Assembly (NCBI GenBank): GCA_010015805.1
Contig: ML978132.1
Location: 248,001-312,000 of the forward strand
DNA length: 64,000 nucleotides
DNA from: Rhizodiscina lignyota
Taxonomy: Eukaryota; Ascomycota; Dothideomycetes; Aulographales; Rhizodiscinaceae
Reading direction: 5' to 3'
The position numbers were made by a program, and so were the translations under genes. Below, piece by piece: positions 24,003 through 33,842 of the stretch. A model generated the notes under the pieces. The model had not been told where the DNA came from, did not search any database, and was given only the letters and a program-made list of their open reading frames with translations. How positions within the stretch are numbered: position 1 is the stretch's first letter; the number at the start of each line of letters is the position of its first letter.

Positions 24003-24970
24003 ATGCCCGCTGAGCTCGGAGACAAGGCACGCAAAGCTCTTGAAGGTTGTACAGTTCTCTGCGTCGCCAAGGTGTGGAATGCTAATGATAATAGCATCCC
24101 GCAAATGCGGTCCCCGATACCTTTTCCGAGCATATAACTCAGAGTGGGGGAGGCTTTGAAGGTCTCAATACTTCGGAAGCGGTCACGCCACCTGCTTTCC
24201 TCCAAACTGCGGACATTCCCGTATTTACGACATCCCTGTGCTTGCCAGCATGGTTAACAGAGACCTGACTAGCTAAAAGGAACCCATTGAACTTTCTTCC
24301 TGGGAAGCATCACTTTGGGCTGTGCCCACTTTTGCCTGGCACAAGTATCCTGGGAACCCGAAGTCTGCTTCAATTGTCATAGTCGATCGTTACGCCTACC
24401 AAATAGCGGCCTAAAGAGCGTCTCAATCTATTATATTCCTTCCTTACGCGAAGCCGGTCTGACTCGTCGTGATTATCCTCATGAGTACTTGGCTCGTGGG
24501 ATTATCAGAGGCGATGCTGGTAGATGCCGGTCTCCGGCCCTTCTCGGAGTTGGAGCACCGAATCGCGGATACCCGTCTCGCTCAAGGAGCTAAATCGGTT
24601 GCTGTTCTCTTCGACAGAGAATGGTCGGAATGCCGGAAACTACAAGGTCTTTATTCGGTTGAGAGAAACGATTTCACCGTGATGATGACTGCCGCACTCC
24701 TGAGTCAAAGGAATCGTTCCTGGAACCTTGAAGGCAAATCGACGAACAAGACCTGGAAATCATTCTCGACGCTCTACTGTGTCAGGAGCCAGTGGTTGAT
24801 ATACCTGTGGAGTTCAGGGACGAGCCTACCCTCGCGAACGATGTCGTGTCTTATAACCGGGAGGCTATGAATATAAGACTAGCGATCCACCTAATCAGGA
24901 GATTATTGGACGGGAGATATGGACCAAGATTACAGTCTCACTGGAACAATGTATTCCAGCTTGTTAATGG
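24003..24970 (+). pseudogene. decayed copy of the DUF7587-like gene at 25.9 kb
   Basis: Colinear pieces of the downstream gene recur here in changing frames. MPAELGDKARKALEG matches the second-exon end, and after an apparent intron ASRKCGPRYLFRAYNSEW matches SRRNVPRYLFRGWSS. Then come LNTSEAVTPPAFL, LSSWEASLWAVPTFAW, IYYIPSLREAGL with DYPHEYLARGIIRGDA, RNDFTVMMTAALLSQRNR, and finally PVVDIPVEFRDEPTLAND, matching the last exon. The frame changes at least three times without splice sites to explain it, so this is a broken paralogue about 1.9 kb upstream of, and in the same orientation as, the intact copy. The order of all blocks is kept, so it decayed by small lesions rather than rearrangement. 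Confidence 0.8.
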
Positions 24971-25853
24971 CTTTCGAAAGTCTCGTCTGATTTTGTTCAA
25001 TATCCAGTCTCGTAATTCCACTCCCTTATCTCGACTTTTGTTTGCATCTTTTTCCACAGCAAATCTCTATTGCATAGGTGTCAGTTCTTACTGCTGAAGA
25101 TGTATCGTCTCTGTGGCGTAACCTCCCTACGGCTACGATTATCTTTCTTTCAAAGCACGTGACTAATCTGCGTTTGGGATTGATGTTCGAACACTGCGAA
25201 CAGTGTGAGCTCAACGATACTTTCGGTTCCCTGTGGCTTTGGCTATAGCATATACATTTCAACTGTCGTTTTATACTTACTACACCAGTGAGCATGCACG
25301 TCAACTCACAGTGTCTGTCACTTCGGTTCACTTGCAGCAACAATGGCTTCGCGAACACAACACCGAAAACTTTTTCCAGGCACCAGCGCGCTTAGACTCT
25401 GCGAATTTTGTGCACATATCTAGCCTCTGTTGGATTTAATAATGACAACTAGAGCATGGAGTCTCTGAACGAGGACTTGTTGATGTTGTCGATGAGCTTT
25501 GGAGTGCCCGTACCCGATTTCCTCGATTCCATTCGATTAAGAGCCACGGCACTCAACACAGATCCGCGGAGCTTCATTATGATATCTTCCACGCAGACTC
25601 TGTTCGAACTAACACTGTCCTAACCTGAAACGCTATTGCTGCCTGTGATCCCAGCCGTGAAATTTCATATACCTTCATTTTCTTTCCTACGACTTTCCTC
25701 CTTCGTTTTACTTCCTCAGTGTCCCGATCTCATTCTCGACGAACCACACAGCAATAAGCACACTGGCCTGCAGAAAAACAATCACATCCATCAACGCAGC
25801 TTCTTACTTCCTCTTCATCGGTCGTGCATCAAACACAACCCGTCACTGCCACT
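24971..25853. other. intergenic region upstream of the DUF7587-like gene
   Basis: No gene supported. The last 250 bases are rich in pyrimidines (for example 25677-25730), as in promoters of strongly pyrimidine-biased fungal leaders. It separates the decayed and the intact paralogues. Confidence 0.45.
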
Positions 25854-27006
25854 ATGAGTTCCTCGATGATTGTCGCTATGAGCCCGACCCCTTCAAGGTA
25901 GCTACCCTTCCAACTTGCGGTAGAAGAAATCCTATAACTGTAGTCCTATAGCGCCAATACTGTACCGGTGGGTATGGCCGATCTGACAGCATTTGAGCGT
26001 GAGAAGCTAGAAGGTGAGCATCAAAACACCTTGACGCCTGGAACTACTAAATCAATTTAGATTCTCGAAGAAACGTCCCGCGGTACCTCTTCCGAGGATG
26101 GTCGTCCTGCTCTGGCGGAGGATGTCATAAGGAATGGAAAAGACCGCAAGTCCCTCGATCCCTGAACAGCAAGGATGCCGTCCGACCACACGCATTCCTA
26201 AAGGGCACCGGCCACGACACCGTTCACGACATCCCAAATCTCGGCCAAATGATCGAAGCCCACCTCACCGGCGTTCACTCCCCCCTAGCCGAGTTCTCCT
26301 CGTGGGCCGCGTCCCTAAGAACAGCAGTTGGCTTCGGTGCCAGAAGCCGTTGCAAACATAATGAACATGCCACCAAAAGCTTTTACATCGCCGTTCTGGA
26401 TACCGGCATGCTGCCGGAAAACGTGGCTGTCTACCACGTCCAAGAGCTTTGGCAGGCAGGGCTCGCAGGCGGACCCTACGACCACGAATACCTGGCGCAT
26501 GGGGTGATCGAGGGGGCTGGATACATGTGTGTGCAGTATGAGGGGCTGATGGGAGGACCAGCTAAGCCATACTTCGGTGGTGGTCTTAAGCAAATCGGGG
26601 ACCTGGCGACGTGGGAAGAGATTAGGGGCCTCAAATCTCTTGCCGTGAAGGCAGCCAGGAAGAATGCGTGGAGGCACGGGTACAAAGTCAGGGACGACAT
26701 CGCCGTGCTCCTCCTGGTCGCCTTCCTCAGTCTCCGTGGCAAGTGTGGCCCGGAGCTGGAGGAAGGCGATGAGGTTCATCCGTAAGTCACCCCATGATGC
26801 ACCCTTTAAAACCATGCTGATTCCCATCTAGAGATGACCTCAACAACATCAAGCACGCCCTGGCGGAGGAGCCGCACGTTATGGTGCCGATGGACTGGAC
26901 AGCGGAGCCGTCAATTATGACGGACTGTGTGTTTACGGAGCTGTTTCCAGACGTTCGGTGGATCGTGATGTGCCTGCGGGCGTTGACGAAGGACCAGTGG
27001 GGTTAG
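25854..27006 (+). CDS. fungal DUF7587-like protein of unknown function
   Basis: Four exons inferred: 25854-25897, 25952-26013, 26061-26781 and 26832-27006, giving 333 residues; all phases close. Landmarks are NVPRYLFRGWSSCSGGGCHK (about residue 40), AFLKGTGHDTVHDIPNLGQM, SPLAEFSSWAASLRTAVGFG, YIAVLDTGMLPENVAVYHV and YDHEYLAHGVIEGAGY. This motif set occurs in a fungus-restricted family that I believe is catalogued as DUF7587; the domain name is from memory. The VPRYLFRG start and the SSWAASL plus EYL(A)HG blocks vaguely recall ADP-ribosyltransferase-like gating proteins, but this is speculation and no catalytic residues are claimed. No signal peptide or membrane helix. A decayed paralogue lies just upstream, pointing to duplication and relaxed constraint. 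Confidence 0.78.
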
Positions 27007-27648
27007 AAGGGGGTAGTAGGGTGTGGCGTGGGTAGGAGGTGGTCAGGGGCGGTCGGGTGGTCGCTCAAGATACCATAGATAAGCTACAAGTACATTTCAA
27101 GGCCTATTCAAGGGCACAATCATTCCAACAATGTCGCTATCGTCGTATACACTCCAACGAACGTAGGCCTGAACTTTCACAGATAGTCTCACTTGACTTC
27201 AACAGCGAGAGCTGTTCGCACTTGGATGTTACAGCTTACCCGGCGAATTTGACTGTTTAGCATCTACGTATAATGTAGTGTACAACTTTTTCGACAGTAT
27301 TCCAATGATCGTTTACACGCCGCAGCATGTATAAGTAAACTTTCAGATATGGTCATGCTTGCCCTGAGTAATAGGAGTTGTTCGTCTCTAACCGTTACAG
27401 TTTACACGGCGCCTCTCGGTCTGTAACTTCTGTATCTAATATAGCTTACGTCCTTTTTAACAGTGTTGCAATGCTTGTTTGCACTCTAAAGATCGTAGAA
27501 CTAAACTTTTAGAGATCGTCTCGCTTACCTTTAATTAAAAGGGCTATTCCACCATCATCATACACCTTCAGCACATACACATCAGTCGCACCGCGAAGCA
27601 ACACAAGTCGTCGCCGAGTCAACTCAAGTCACTCGATCACCGACAGAG

Positions 27649-27939
27649 ATGGACACCAGTTATCCAGACCCAGAAAAAGCACTTGAAGCCCCTCCAGCGT
27701 ATCCCATTCAGACAGACGAGTCGACTGCACCACTTAACTCAGAAGAGGTGCAGCCTGGACTCACCTTTGAGGAGACTATGGCGCGAGAAAAGAATCATTG
27801 GGAAGAAAAGAGGAAGTGTGAGGCTGCCCTTCACTCGATCGATAGAGATGACGGATGGCCAGAAGAACCGAAGCCAAAGCGAACAGCAACTCGAGCACTT
27901 ATGGGGATTCAGTTGTATCGAAAGAATATGCAGTTGTAG
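27649..27939 (+). CDS. short open frame inside the satellite, possible truncated gene start
   Basis: 96 codons beginning MDTSYPDPEKALEAPPAYPI. The protein is acidic to mixed-charge with a PPAY motif near residue 16 (the PPxY class binds WW domains) and a helical charged stretch (EETMAREKNHWEEKRKCEAA). The 100 bases before the ATG are free of satellite and look like a fungal leader (A/C-rich, few G). Sequence after the stop falls straight back into satellite. It may be a complete small gene or the 5' end of a longer gene whose remainder was lost. No family recognised. Confidence 0.4.
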   Translation: MDTSYPDPEKALEAPPAYPIQTDESTAPLNSEEVQPGLTFEETMAREKNHWEEKRKCEAALHSIDRDDGWPEEPKPKRTATRALMGIQLYRKNMQL

Positions 27940-28533
27940 GTCACAGAGTCGTCACGTTATATACCCTCTAAAGTACGTGGAACTAAACCTTCGAGGGTAG
28001 TCGTATAGTTCTTGACGAGTAAGAGACGGTATCTCTTAGACGTTACGAGTTGCATGGTAGCTTACGTACATAGCCTCGAGAACTAAGAAAGAATATAAGT
28101 GTTTCTATTCAACTAACACCATTTTGTACACTGCAAAGTAAGTAGAACTAAACTTTCATACATAGGATAGCTTAGCTTGAGCTGTAAGAGCAGATTTCCC
28201 TTAAGTGCCACATCTTGCCTAACAGTTGAAGTATATACACTCCTAAGCACGTAGAACTAAACTTTCATAGATCGTCTTACTTGTCTTAAGGAGAGAAAAC
28301 TACATGCTTTTAAACGCTACACGGCAACGGTTTGTTATTCTCACGTATCCTTTAACCAACGTATAACTGAGCATTCAGAGGCAGGTTTACTAGTCTTAAA
28401 GAGCACGAGCTGTTTGCGTTTTAGCAGTACAACTTGCCTAGTGGCCAAATCATATATACTCTAACGAGCTTGTAACTGAACTTTTAGAGATAGTCTCACG
28501 AACCTTGAATACTACAGGCGTAATAGAGTACGG

Positions 28534-28751
28534 CGTCCTCCCCTTTTCGCGAAATAGAGGCATTTAGACCTTTGGAGTACGCTCTGACTCTATTTTTCAG
28601 CTAATTAGCTAGTAGAGCTCGGACCTTCGCCATTCACCTTATCTATAGATCAACTTAGTAATTGGCTAACTAAGATAGATGGCGTTATATATTCTGTCTC
28701 ACATGATTTTATTTTAACTCAGAACGCGCAATCTCGCGAAAAGGCGAGGAC
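28534..28751. mobile_element. MITE-like element with inverted ends
   Basis: The left end at 28534-28553 (GTCCTCCCCTTTTCGCGAAA) is matched by the right end 28732-28751, whose reverse complement is GTCCTCGCCTTTTCGCGAGA: 18 of 20 positions agree, and the match may extend three bases outward. The 218-base span has no coding capacity and an internal partly self-complementary region rich in TTAGCTA-type words. A target-site duplication could not be made out. Size, inverted ends and insertion in repeat DNA suggest a non-autonomous DNA transposon. Confidence 0.55.
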
Positions 28752-29085
28752 TCCGGAAATGGCTAAATGGGGAGAGCAGAGGCGGGCAGTTATAAAGGTT
28801 GCTGTGGTTGCGAAGCTTCTTAGCTTACGCATCCTAGCGAGGCGGCACAGACGGCCAAAGAACTCTTGATTGGCACAGGACATTCCCGGCTTACTGTGGA
28901 AGACAGCGCATTTAAGGAAGATTACTTCTACTGGAGTATCAATCGCTAGACCTTCTTAGGTCACAATGTAATAGGAGGGATCCTTCAAGAAGTGCGTGAG
29001 GAATTCAGGAGCAGGCACCCTACGGCCAAGTACTTGATCACCCTTAGGCTTTAATAATAGGCAAGTTTTCTAACGGCGTGCTACA
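28752..29085. other. unidentified segment inside the satellite
   Basis: About 330 bases that do not match the satellite unit. One frame gives short peptide runs such as KWGEQRRAVIKVAVVAKLL and ILQEVREEFRSRHPTAKY, suggesting a remnant of a coding sequence, but no family can be named. It directly follows the MITE-like element. Confidence 0.25.
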
Positions 29086-29515
29086 GTTGTATACTCTCTA
29101 AAGAGCAAGTAACTAAACTTTCAATGATGCTCTCATTTACCCCAAAGAGTAAGAGATACTCGCCCTTACGCGTTGCGTTTTAGCTAGCGCCCATAACGTA
29201 TAGCTTCTATAGCTCATATACTGCATAAGTATTTGAACGGCATTGCTATCATCGTATATGCTCTAACAAACGTAGAACTGACCTTCCAATGATGCTCTTG
29301 CTTACCTCGAAGAGAAAGAGTTGTTTGGTGCTTGGTAGCCCCTTAAAATCTCCTGGCTGGCCTCAATCTCAGGGGTTTCCGAGATTTTACCGAAGCCAAC
29401 CACTTCAGGACACCGCTGCGGCAGAGTCTTATTAGTAGTCGCATGCCTTTCTGCAGTTTCTTCACTAACTGGTTCTATGTTGTAGAGCTCTTTCAACTGT
29501 CCAAGAGGATCCAAA

Positions 29516-30262
29516 ATGTCGCAAAATGTGTATGACCGCGAGGAGTTCTTTGCGGAATACAGTAAACTCCCACGTTCACAGGGCGGCCTCGAAGCAACCC
29601 CGGAATGGCCACAACTCTGCTGCATGGTCGGTGATATCTCTGGAAGCAGCGTTCTTGATCTTGGGTGTGGATATGGGTGGTTTTGTCGCTGGGCCAAAGA
29701 CGCTGGTGTGACATCAGTTTGCGGCATCGATCTTTCGACGAAGATGCTTGCTCGTGCGAAAGACTTCGGTTCAGACAACGCGATCACCTACAGTCAAGGA
29801 GACCTCGAAACGATACAACTATATGAAGAGCAGTACCGCCTGGTTTACAGTTCGCTCGCGCTCCACTACCTCCATGACTTAAGACGGCTTGTACGTGAAG
29901 TCTACAGAAGCTTATATGCTGGTGGTAAATTCGTCTTCTCAGTTGAACATCCAATCTGGACGGCCCCGATGTCGAAATCCCCATCTTTTCAGGAGATCGC
30001 CGAGGATCCGGATGGCAGGGCAATTTGGCCGCTGAATGGATATGCTGACGAAGGTCCCCGTCTGAAAAACTGGCTGGCTGGTGATGTCCAGAAATATCAC
30101 AGAAAGATCGATACTTATATCTCTACTCTCCTCGACGTAGGATTCACGCTTACAGGCATAGTCGAGTACACGCCAACGCTGGCCGAAATAGAAGAGAAGC
30201 CACAGTGGAAGAATGAGCGGGAACGACCGTTGTTTCTTCTACTTGCAGCGAAAAAGCGTTGA
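29516..30262 (+). CDS. class I SAM-dependent methyltransferase
   Basis: Single exon, 248 residues, ATG at 29516. Motif I of the SAM fold is VLDLGCGYGWFCRWAKDAG (about residues 44-62), motif II contains VCGIDLSTKMLARAKD, and the later motif is YRLVYSSLALHYLHDLRRLV, followed by the post-strand FVFSVEHPIW. The domain resembles small methyltransferases (type 11) that are abundant in bacteria and scattered in fungi. It has no introns, unlike most neighbours, and begins within 200 bases of the satellite array. The methyl acceptor is unknown; cytosolic location expected. Horizontal origin is possible but not shown by sequence alone. It appears complete, ending FLLLAAKKR. Confidence 0.9.
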   Translation: MSQNVYDREEFFAEYSKLPRSQGGLEATPEWPQLCCMVGDISGSSVLDLGCGYGWFCRWAKDAGVTSVCGIDLSTKMLARAKDFGSDNAITYSQGDLETIQLYEEQYRLVYSSLALHYLHDLRRLVREVYRSLYAGGKFVFSVEHPIWTAPMSKSPSFQEIAEDPDGRAIWPLNGYADEGPRLKNWLAGDVQKYHRKIDTYISTLLDVGFTLTGIVEYTPTLAEIEEKPQWKNERERPLFLLLAAKKR

Positions 30263-30437
30263 GTCGGATTTGCTAGTCCTACACTACTACTACTTATACT
30301 CTATTAACTCTTATTTAGCTATATTTAGCTATATTTAGTTTTTATTTAGTTGAATCTAGTAGTAGCTTAGTTTAGATTACTTATAAGCTCTGCTACCGTT
30401 ATAATATCAATCTTACATTTAACGTTTCTTAGGAGTA
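30263..30437. repeat. A/T-rich low-complexity spacer
   Basis: Between the methyltransferase and the HET remnant, a stretch around 30280-30375 is built of variants of TATTTAGCTA and CTACTACTA. It looks like simple sequence or the worn end of a mobile element. No coding content. Confidence 0.6.
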
Positions 30438-32212
30438 TCATTGAATTCTGAACACCTTCAATGCTGTATGAAGATCTCCATTGCTCTGCAAACCCTGGAT
30501 GACTTCACCAAACATTGCACCGCTCACATAAGCCTCACCAACGAAACGCCACTTGTCTTCGTGCCTTCGCAGGACATATGGTACATCCCCGCCACAGAAT
30601 ATGCATACAGTATCACCGACCTGCATCACAGGGGGGCCAATACCCATGCGACCATCGCTGGAGACGAAGAATCTACGCTCTGATCCACTCCTATGAATAG
30701 CATTAAGGAAAGGTGCAACTAAGGGTTCTCGAAGAATTGGATCCGTTATACCATCGAATAGCTTGAGAACAAGACTTTGTGGAACATCTTTAGGATTCCC
30801 GTTACAGTCAAGGCGCGCTTCGATGCGTTGGCACATTCTATCGTACGCCTCTGGCGTAGGCACGATGTCGTCTTGGCTTCTATCCGCAATCAGAACGCGC
30901 CAGAGGTCGGCCTGGCGCTCCGCGACGGAGCGACCTGTTTTAGTCTCGTATCTACTCAAGACTCTTCGGCATTCCGGCATGCACAGCTGATCGTCCTTGG
31001 GAATTCCACTTAGTTCGGAAATAGCGCCAAGCTGGAGCCCTTGGACCTGAATCTCGGCCATATCTGAACGGATCTCAACTGCCGGCGGGAGATTGGATGA
31101 ACACCGGTACAAGCCAGGCTTGAATAGGCGGTAAACGGGCAAATGGGGCGCGCGGGGCCCAAAATTTGGTATCCAGGAGGCAACTTCAGTCTGGTGCGAG
31201 GGTGAAACGTAAGAGAGTATGTTGACAGTGTTTTCGATAGCGATGGAGTGTTTAACTACTTCCTGATATATCGCAATATTGGGGTTTTCGTAATTTGGCG
31301 CTAGTAATGAGCTATACTTCTCTTCTAGTAATCCCACAAATGCGAAGACCTTATCCTTGGATCCGTAGCGTTTCTCCACGACGTGCGTGCTATGATGTCG
31401 AAGAAGGATATGAAGCCGGATTCTAGGTAATCTTTGCGAGCTTCGAACGTGTCGCCTGCGTTGCCTTTGAAGAGCAAAAACGATAGAAGGGCATGAAAGG
31501 ATTTCATCGTCTTGTAGGATGGTGTAACATTCTTGTCCACGTGATACGCGAGACGTTCGAAAATGCTACTCGATATCCACCTCTTGCCACAACCGATGAG
31601 AGGAGGCTCACGCGCAACAACATACTCTTGGAGCGTCCACGCTCTAGTCCACCATCTCCGGAAGAAGATCGGATAAATCAATCCGAATGCTCTATCCCAG
31701 TCGTTTTCAGTCAGAACTGCATTAATGGTCTCGGCGACGCCCACTTCAACCCATGAGTCGAAGGTTTCTAGAAGCTCCATCCCAAGATCGCTTCCATTTT
31801 CCTCCTTCCCCAACCAAACGAGTACGCGTGATGCAAATTGGTATATCTTTTTCATCTGCTCCACTTGCTTGCTTTTCTCGTCATTGTCCTCCTGGTTGAT
31901 GGAAACTGCATCCACCCAGAGTCTCCGATGCTGTGTTTCATGCCGCAGATGGAGGAGCGCAATCTCAAGATTTTCGGTCTCATATTTCGCGGTCTCATCG
32001 ATGTAGATTGATTTTAGGTTCGAAGCATCGCCCCAAACGTAAGACAGAGCCTCATAATCAGGCCAGGCCTGCAAAGAAACGATCTCGAGCGAGCAATGGA
32101 TTGGCTGACCTTCCGTATCGGGTTGTAGCAAAAGAACCCGGATTTCTTCATTCTCATTGTTCAATGGAGAGTAAACAAATGAGGCTCTACGACTTGGATA
32201 CAAGGGTTTCAT
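30438..32212 (-). pseudogene. HET-domain (heterokaryon incompatibility) gene, frame broken
   Basis: Two long minus-strand frames together have the layout of one HET protein of about 590 residues. The N-terminal frame starts at 32212 and holds the HET domain: YEALSYVWGD, LRRLWVDAVSINQEDNDEKS-type signature (RLWVDAVSINQ), VLVWLG and WTRAWTLQEYVV. The C-terminal frame holds DKVFAFVGLLEEKYSSLLAP and a long variable region ending VPYVLRRHEDKWRFVGEAYV. The frame changes once near 31.37 kb, inside the conserved motif that follows the HET domain, with no plausible intron. HET proteins act in allorecognition and trigger cell death on contact between unlike fungal individuals. Loss of such genes is common in nature. 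A sequencing error could also explain one frame change. Confidence 0.82.
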
Positions 32213-32980
32213 ATCGGAATCCTCCAGCGTGTAGTAGCGTGTACGTCGGTTGAAGTCGGATTGATCGACTATGACATTCGAAAACTCTCTTGGAGACGAG
32301 AATATGAGAGCAATCTCGGACGTTACTTGTTTATATTATATTATTCAAAAAATCGGATATGAGGGTCAGCTGCGTCTAGCCCTTGCATCAGGCTCTTGTC
32401 ATTACCATGGCCAAGAATTCAGCTGAATGGCGGAGCAACGAGGCTCGCAAGCTGGGCGTGCAACGACTAGTCAGTCTATGCATAAGCATTCCGTATCGCT
32501 CTCCAAAGAGAACTCAACGCATGCTGCTGTGGCTTATATAGCTACCTTAGCTAACCTTAGTATTAGCTGGCTAAAAAGGCAAGTATCGGCGTGCTTTAGA
32601 GACTCTAGAACTGGACCACTTCGTCATCTTTTCTGGCTGGCCTGGCCCGCCCGCGCTTCGCTTAAGCTTGCTCAAGCTTGCTTACGACATGTTCAGTCTG
32701 CGGGTTTCCAGCCCTGAAGAGTCCTAAATTTCGAGGCTGAGTGACGGAGCACGAGTGATCAATGTGAGTTGATTGATTAAGGAAGGAAGCTCTCAAGGAG
32801 AAGTGCTCGATTATATACAGAACTAGGGCGCTGGAACTAGGGGGGTGTTCAAACTTCAGAACTTCAGTCGTATCTGAAGACTTTTTCAGTTTAGATGAAA
32901 AATATTGTATCCCTACGTAACTCAGGTCTGAAAACAGAAAGAGCTATTAGTGAGATTACTTTGCACTGAAGAATATTCCG
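32213..32980. other. intergenic region upstream of the HET remnant
   Basis: About 770 bases without a supported gene. It includes an A/T-rich run near 32328-32352, TTAGCTA-type words near 32540-32575, and AAGCTTGCT repeated near 32663-32682. These resemble worn repeat DNA. The left part should hold the former HET promoter. Confidence 0.4.
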
Positions 32981-33475
32981 CTATCCTTCAAGGGCCCTCT
33001 TTAACTCCGCAATCTCGAGCTTTCTCATCTTCATCATCGCCTCCGTCACCTTCTTCACTTTCTCAACATCTTTATCAGCCATAATCTCCTTCAATGCCGT
33101 CGGGACAATCTGCCACGACAGTCCAAACTTGTCCGCCAACCACCCGCACTGCCTCTTAGCCTCATCACCGCCTTCACCCAACTTGTCCCAGTAATAATCA
33201 ACCTCGTCTTGGTCTTTACAGTCGACGTGAAAAGAGACCGCTGCGCTGAACTTGAATTGCGGGCCTCCATTGAGGGCGGTGAACGATTGGCCGTTCAGCT
33301 CAAAGGCGACGATGAGCACGGCGCCCGCCCTCTGATGGTGGGCTTCATGGCCGGCGTCGGTGTAGTGCTGGACTTTTGTGATCTTTGAATTAGGAAAAAT
33401 CGAGGTGTAGTATTCGGCGGCTTCCTGGGCTTGGCCATCGAACCAGAGGCACGGAGTGATCTTGCTGACGGACAT
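32981..33475 (-). CDS. PhnB-like VOC-fold protein (3-demethylubiquinone methyltransferase-like)
   Basis: Single exon, 164 residues from the ATG at 33475 (MSVSKITPCLWFDGQAQEAA). It carries the typical start of the PhnB / 3-demethylubiquinone-9 3-methyltransferase-like family: LWFDGQAQEAAEYYTSIFPN, then FELNGQSFTALNGGPQFKF and SFHVDCKDQDEVDYYWDKL, and ends with GWLADKFGLSWQIVPTAL. The fold is the vicinal-oxygen-chelate (glyoxalase-like) beta-alpha-beta module; despite the database name no methyltransferase motif is visible. The function in fungi is unknown, and such genes are widespread in bacteria. It is complete. Its neighbours (HET remnant, DUF3112 protein) give no clear hint of a pathway. 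Confidence 0.9.
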   Translation of the reverse strand: MSVSKITPCLWFDGQAQEAAEYYTSIFPNSKITKVQHYTDAGHEAHHQRAGAVLIVAFELNGQSFTALNGGPQFKFSAAVSFHVDCKDQDEVDYYWDKLGEGGDEAKRQCGWLADKFGLSWQIVPTALKEIMADKDVEKVKKVTEAMMKMRKLEIAELKRALEG

Positions 33476-33842
33476 GGTCAAGGCGCGATAGCGAAATTTG
33501 CCTCTGTCAATTGAGTGCTTCTTTAGACTTCAATTTCGACGATTTGAATGTTCAATTCTTGGTTTTTGGCTCCCCTAAAATACATGAGAGCAGCAATTGC
33601 TCGGAATGCCAAGCAGTCCCCGCGCCAGGCAGCAGTCGCATCTGTCGCATTTCTCGCGCCACATTCAATGCTAGCTGCAGCATCAAGCATACTGCTTGTT
33701 GTAAACGAAAAGCTTGCTCGCATTTAGAGCACTTTCGCTCCCTCCGAATCGCCCCAGTGTCGACTCGTGCGACAATGTGATTATTAAACAATAGCGGTGC
33801 TCGGGGCGCATTCCAATTACGCCAATGAGCGCTCATCAGCTC
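33476..33842. other. intergenic spacer
   Basis: 367 bases between the start of the PhnB-like gene and the stop of the DUF3112 gene, both on the minus strand. Short frames here overlap on both strands and carry no known motif. It should hold the PhnB-like promoter and the DUF3112 terminator. Confidence 0.5.

Larger units (their letters stand above)
27075..29330 (+). repeat. degenerate satellite-like array, 165- and 110-base registers
   Basis: A motif close to GTAGAACTAAACTTTCA, followed by (A/T)GAT-GTCT(C/T)-CTTAC and preceded by TATACTCTAA, recurs at about 27171, 27338, 27504, 27986, 28151, 28260, 28370, 28479, 29116 and 29280. Spacings are 166, 166, 482, 165, 109, 110, 109, 637 and 164. The short period is about two thirds of the long one, as if a 55-base part were missing in those units. 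Copies are diverged by eye. The two large gaps hold a gene fragment (27649-27939) and a hairpin insert plus unknown DNA (28500-29080). No coding capacity is seen in the units themselves. Confidence 0.75.

Noticed and set aside
26315-26827. Minus-strand frame of 170 codons opposite the DUF7587-like gene
   Set aside because: It is the antisense shadow of an exon with well-conserved blocks on the plus strand.
31325-31400. An intron that would join the two HET frames
   Set aside because: The frames meet inside one conserved motif with no room for a fungal intron and no suitable splice sites.
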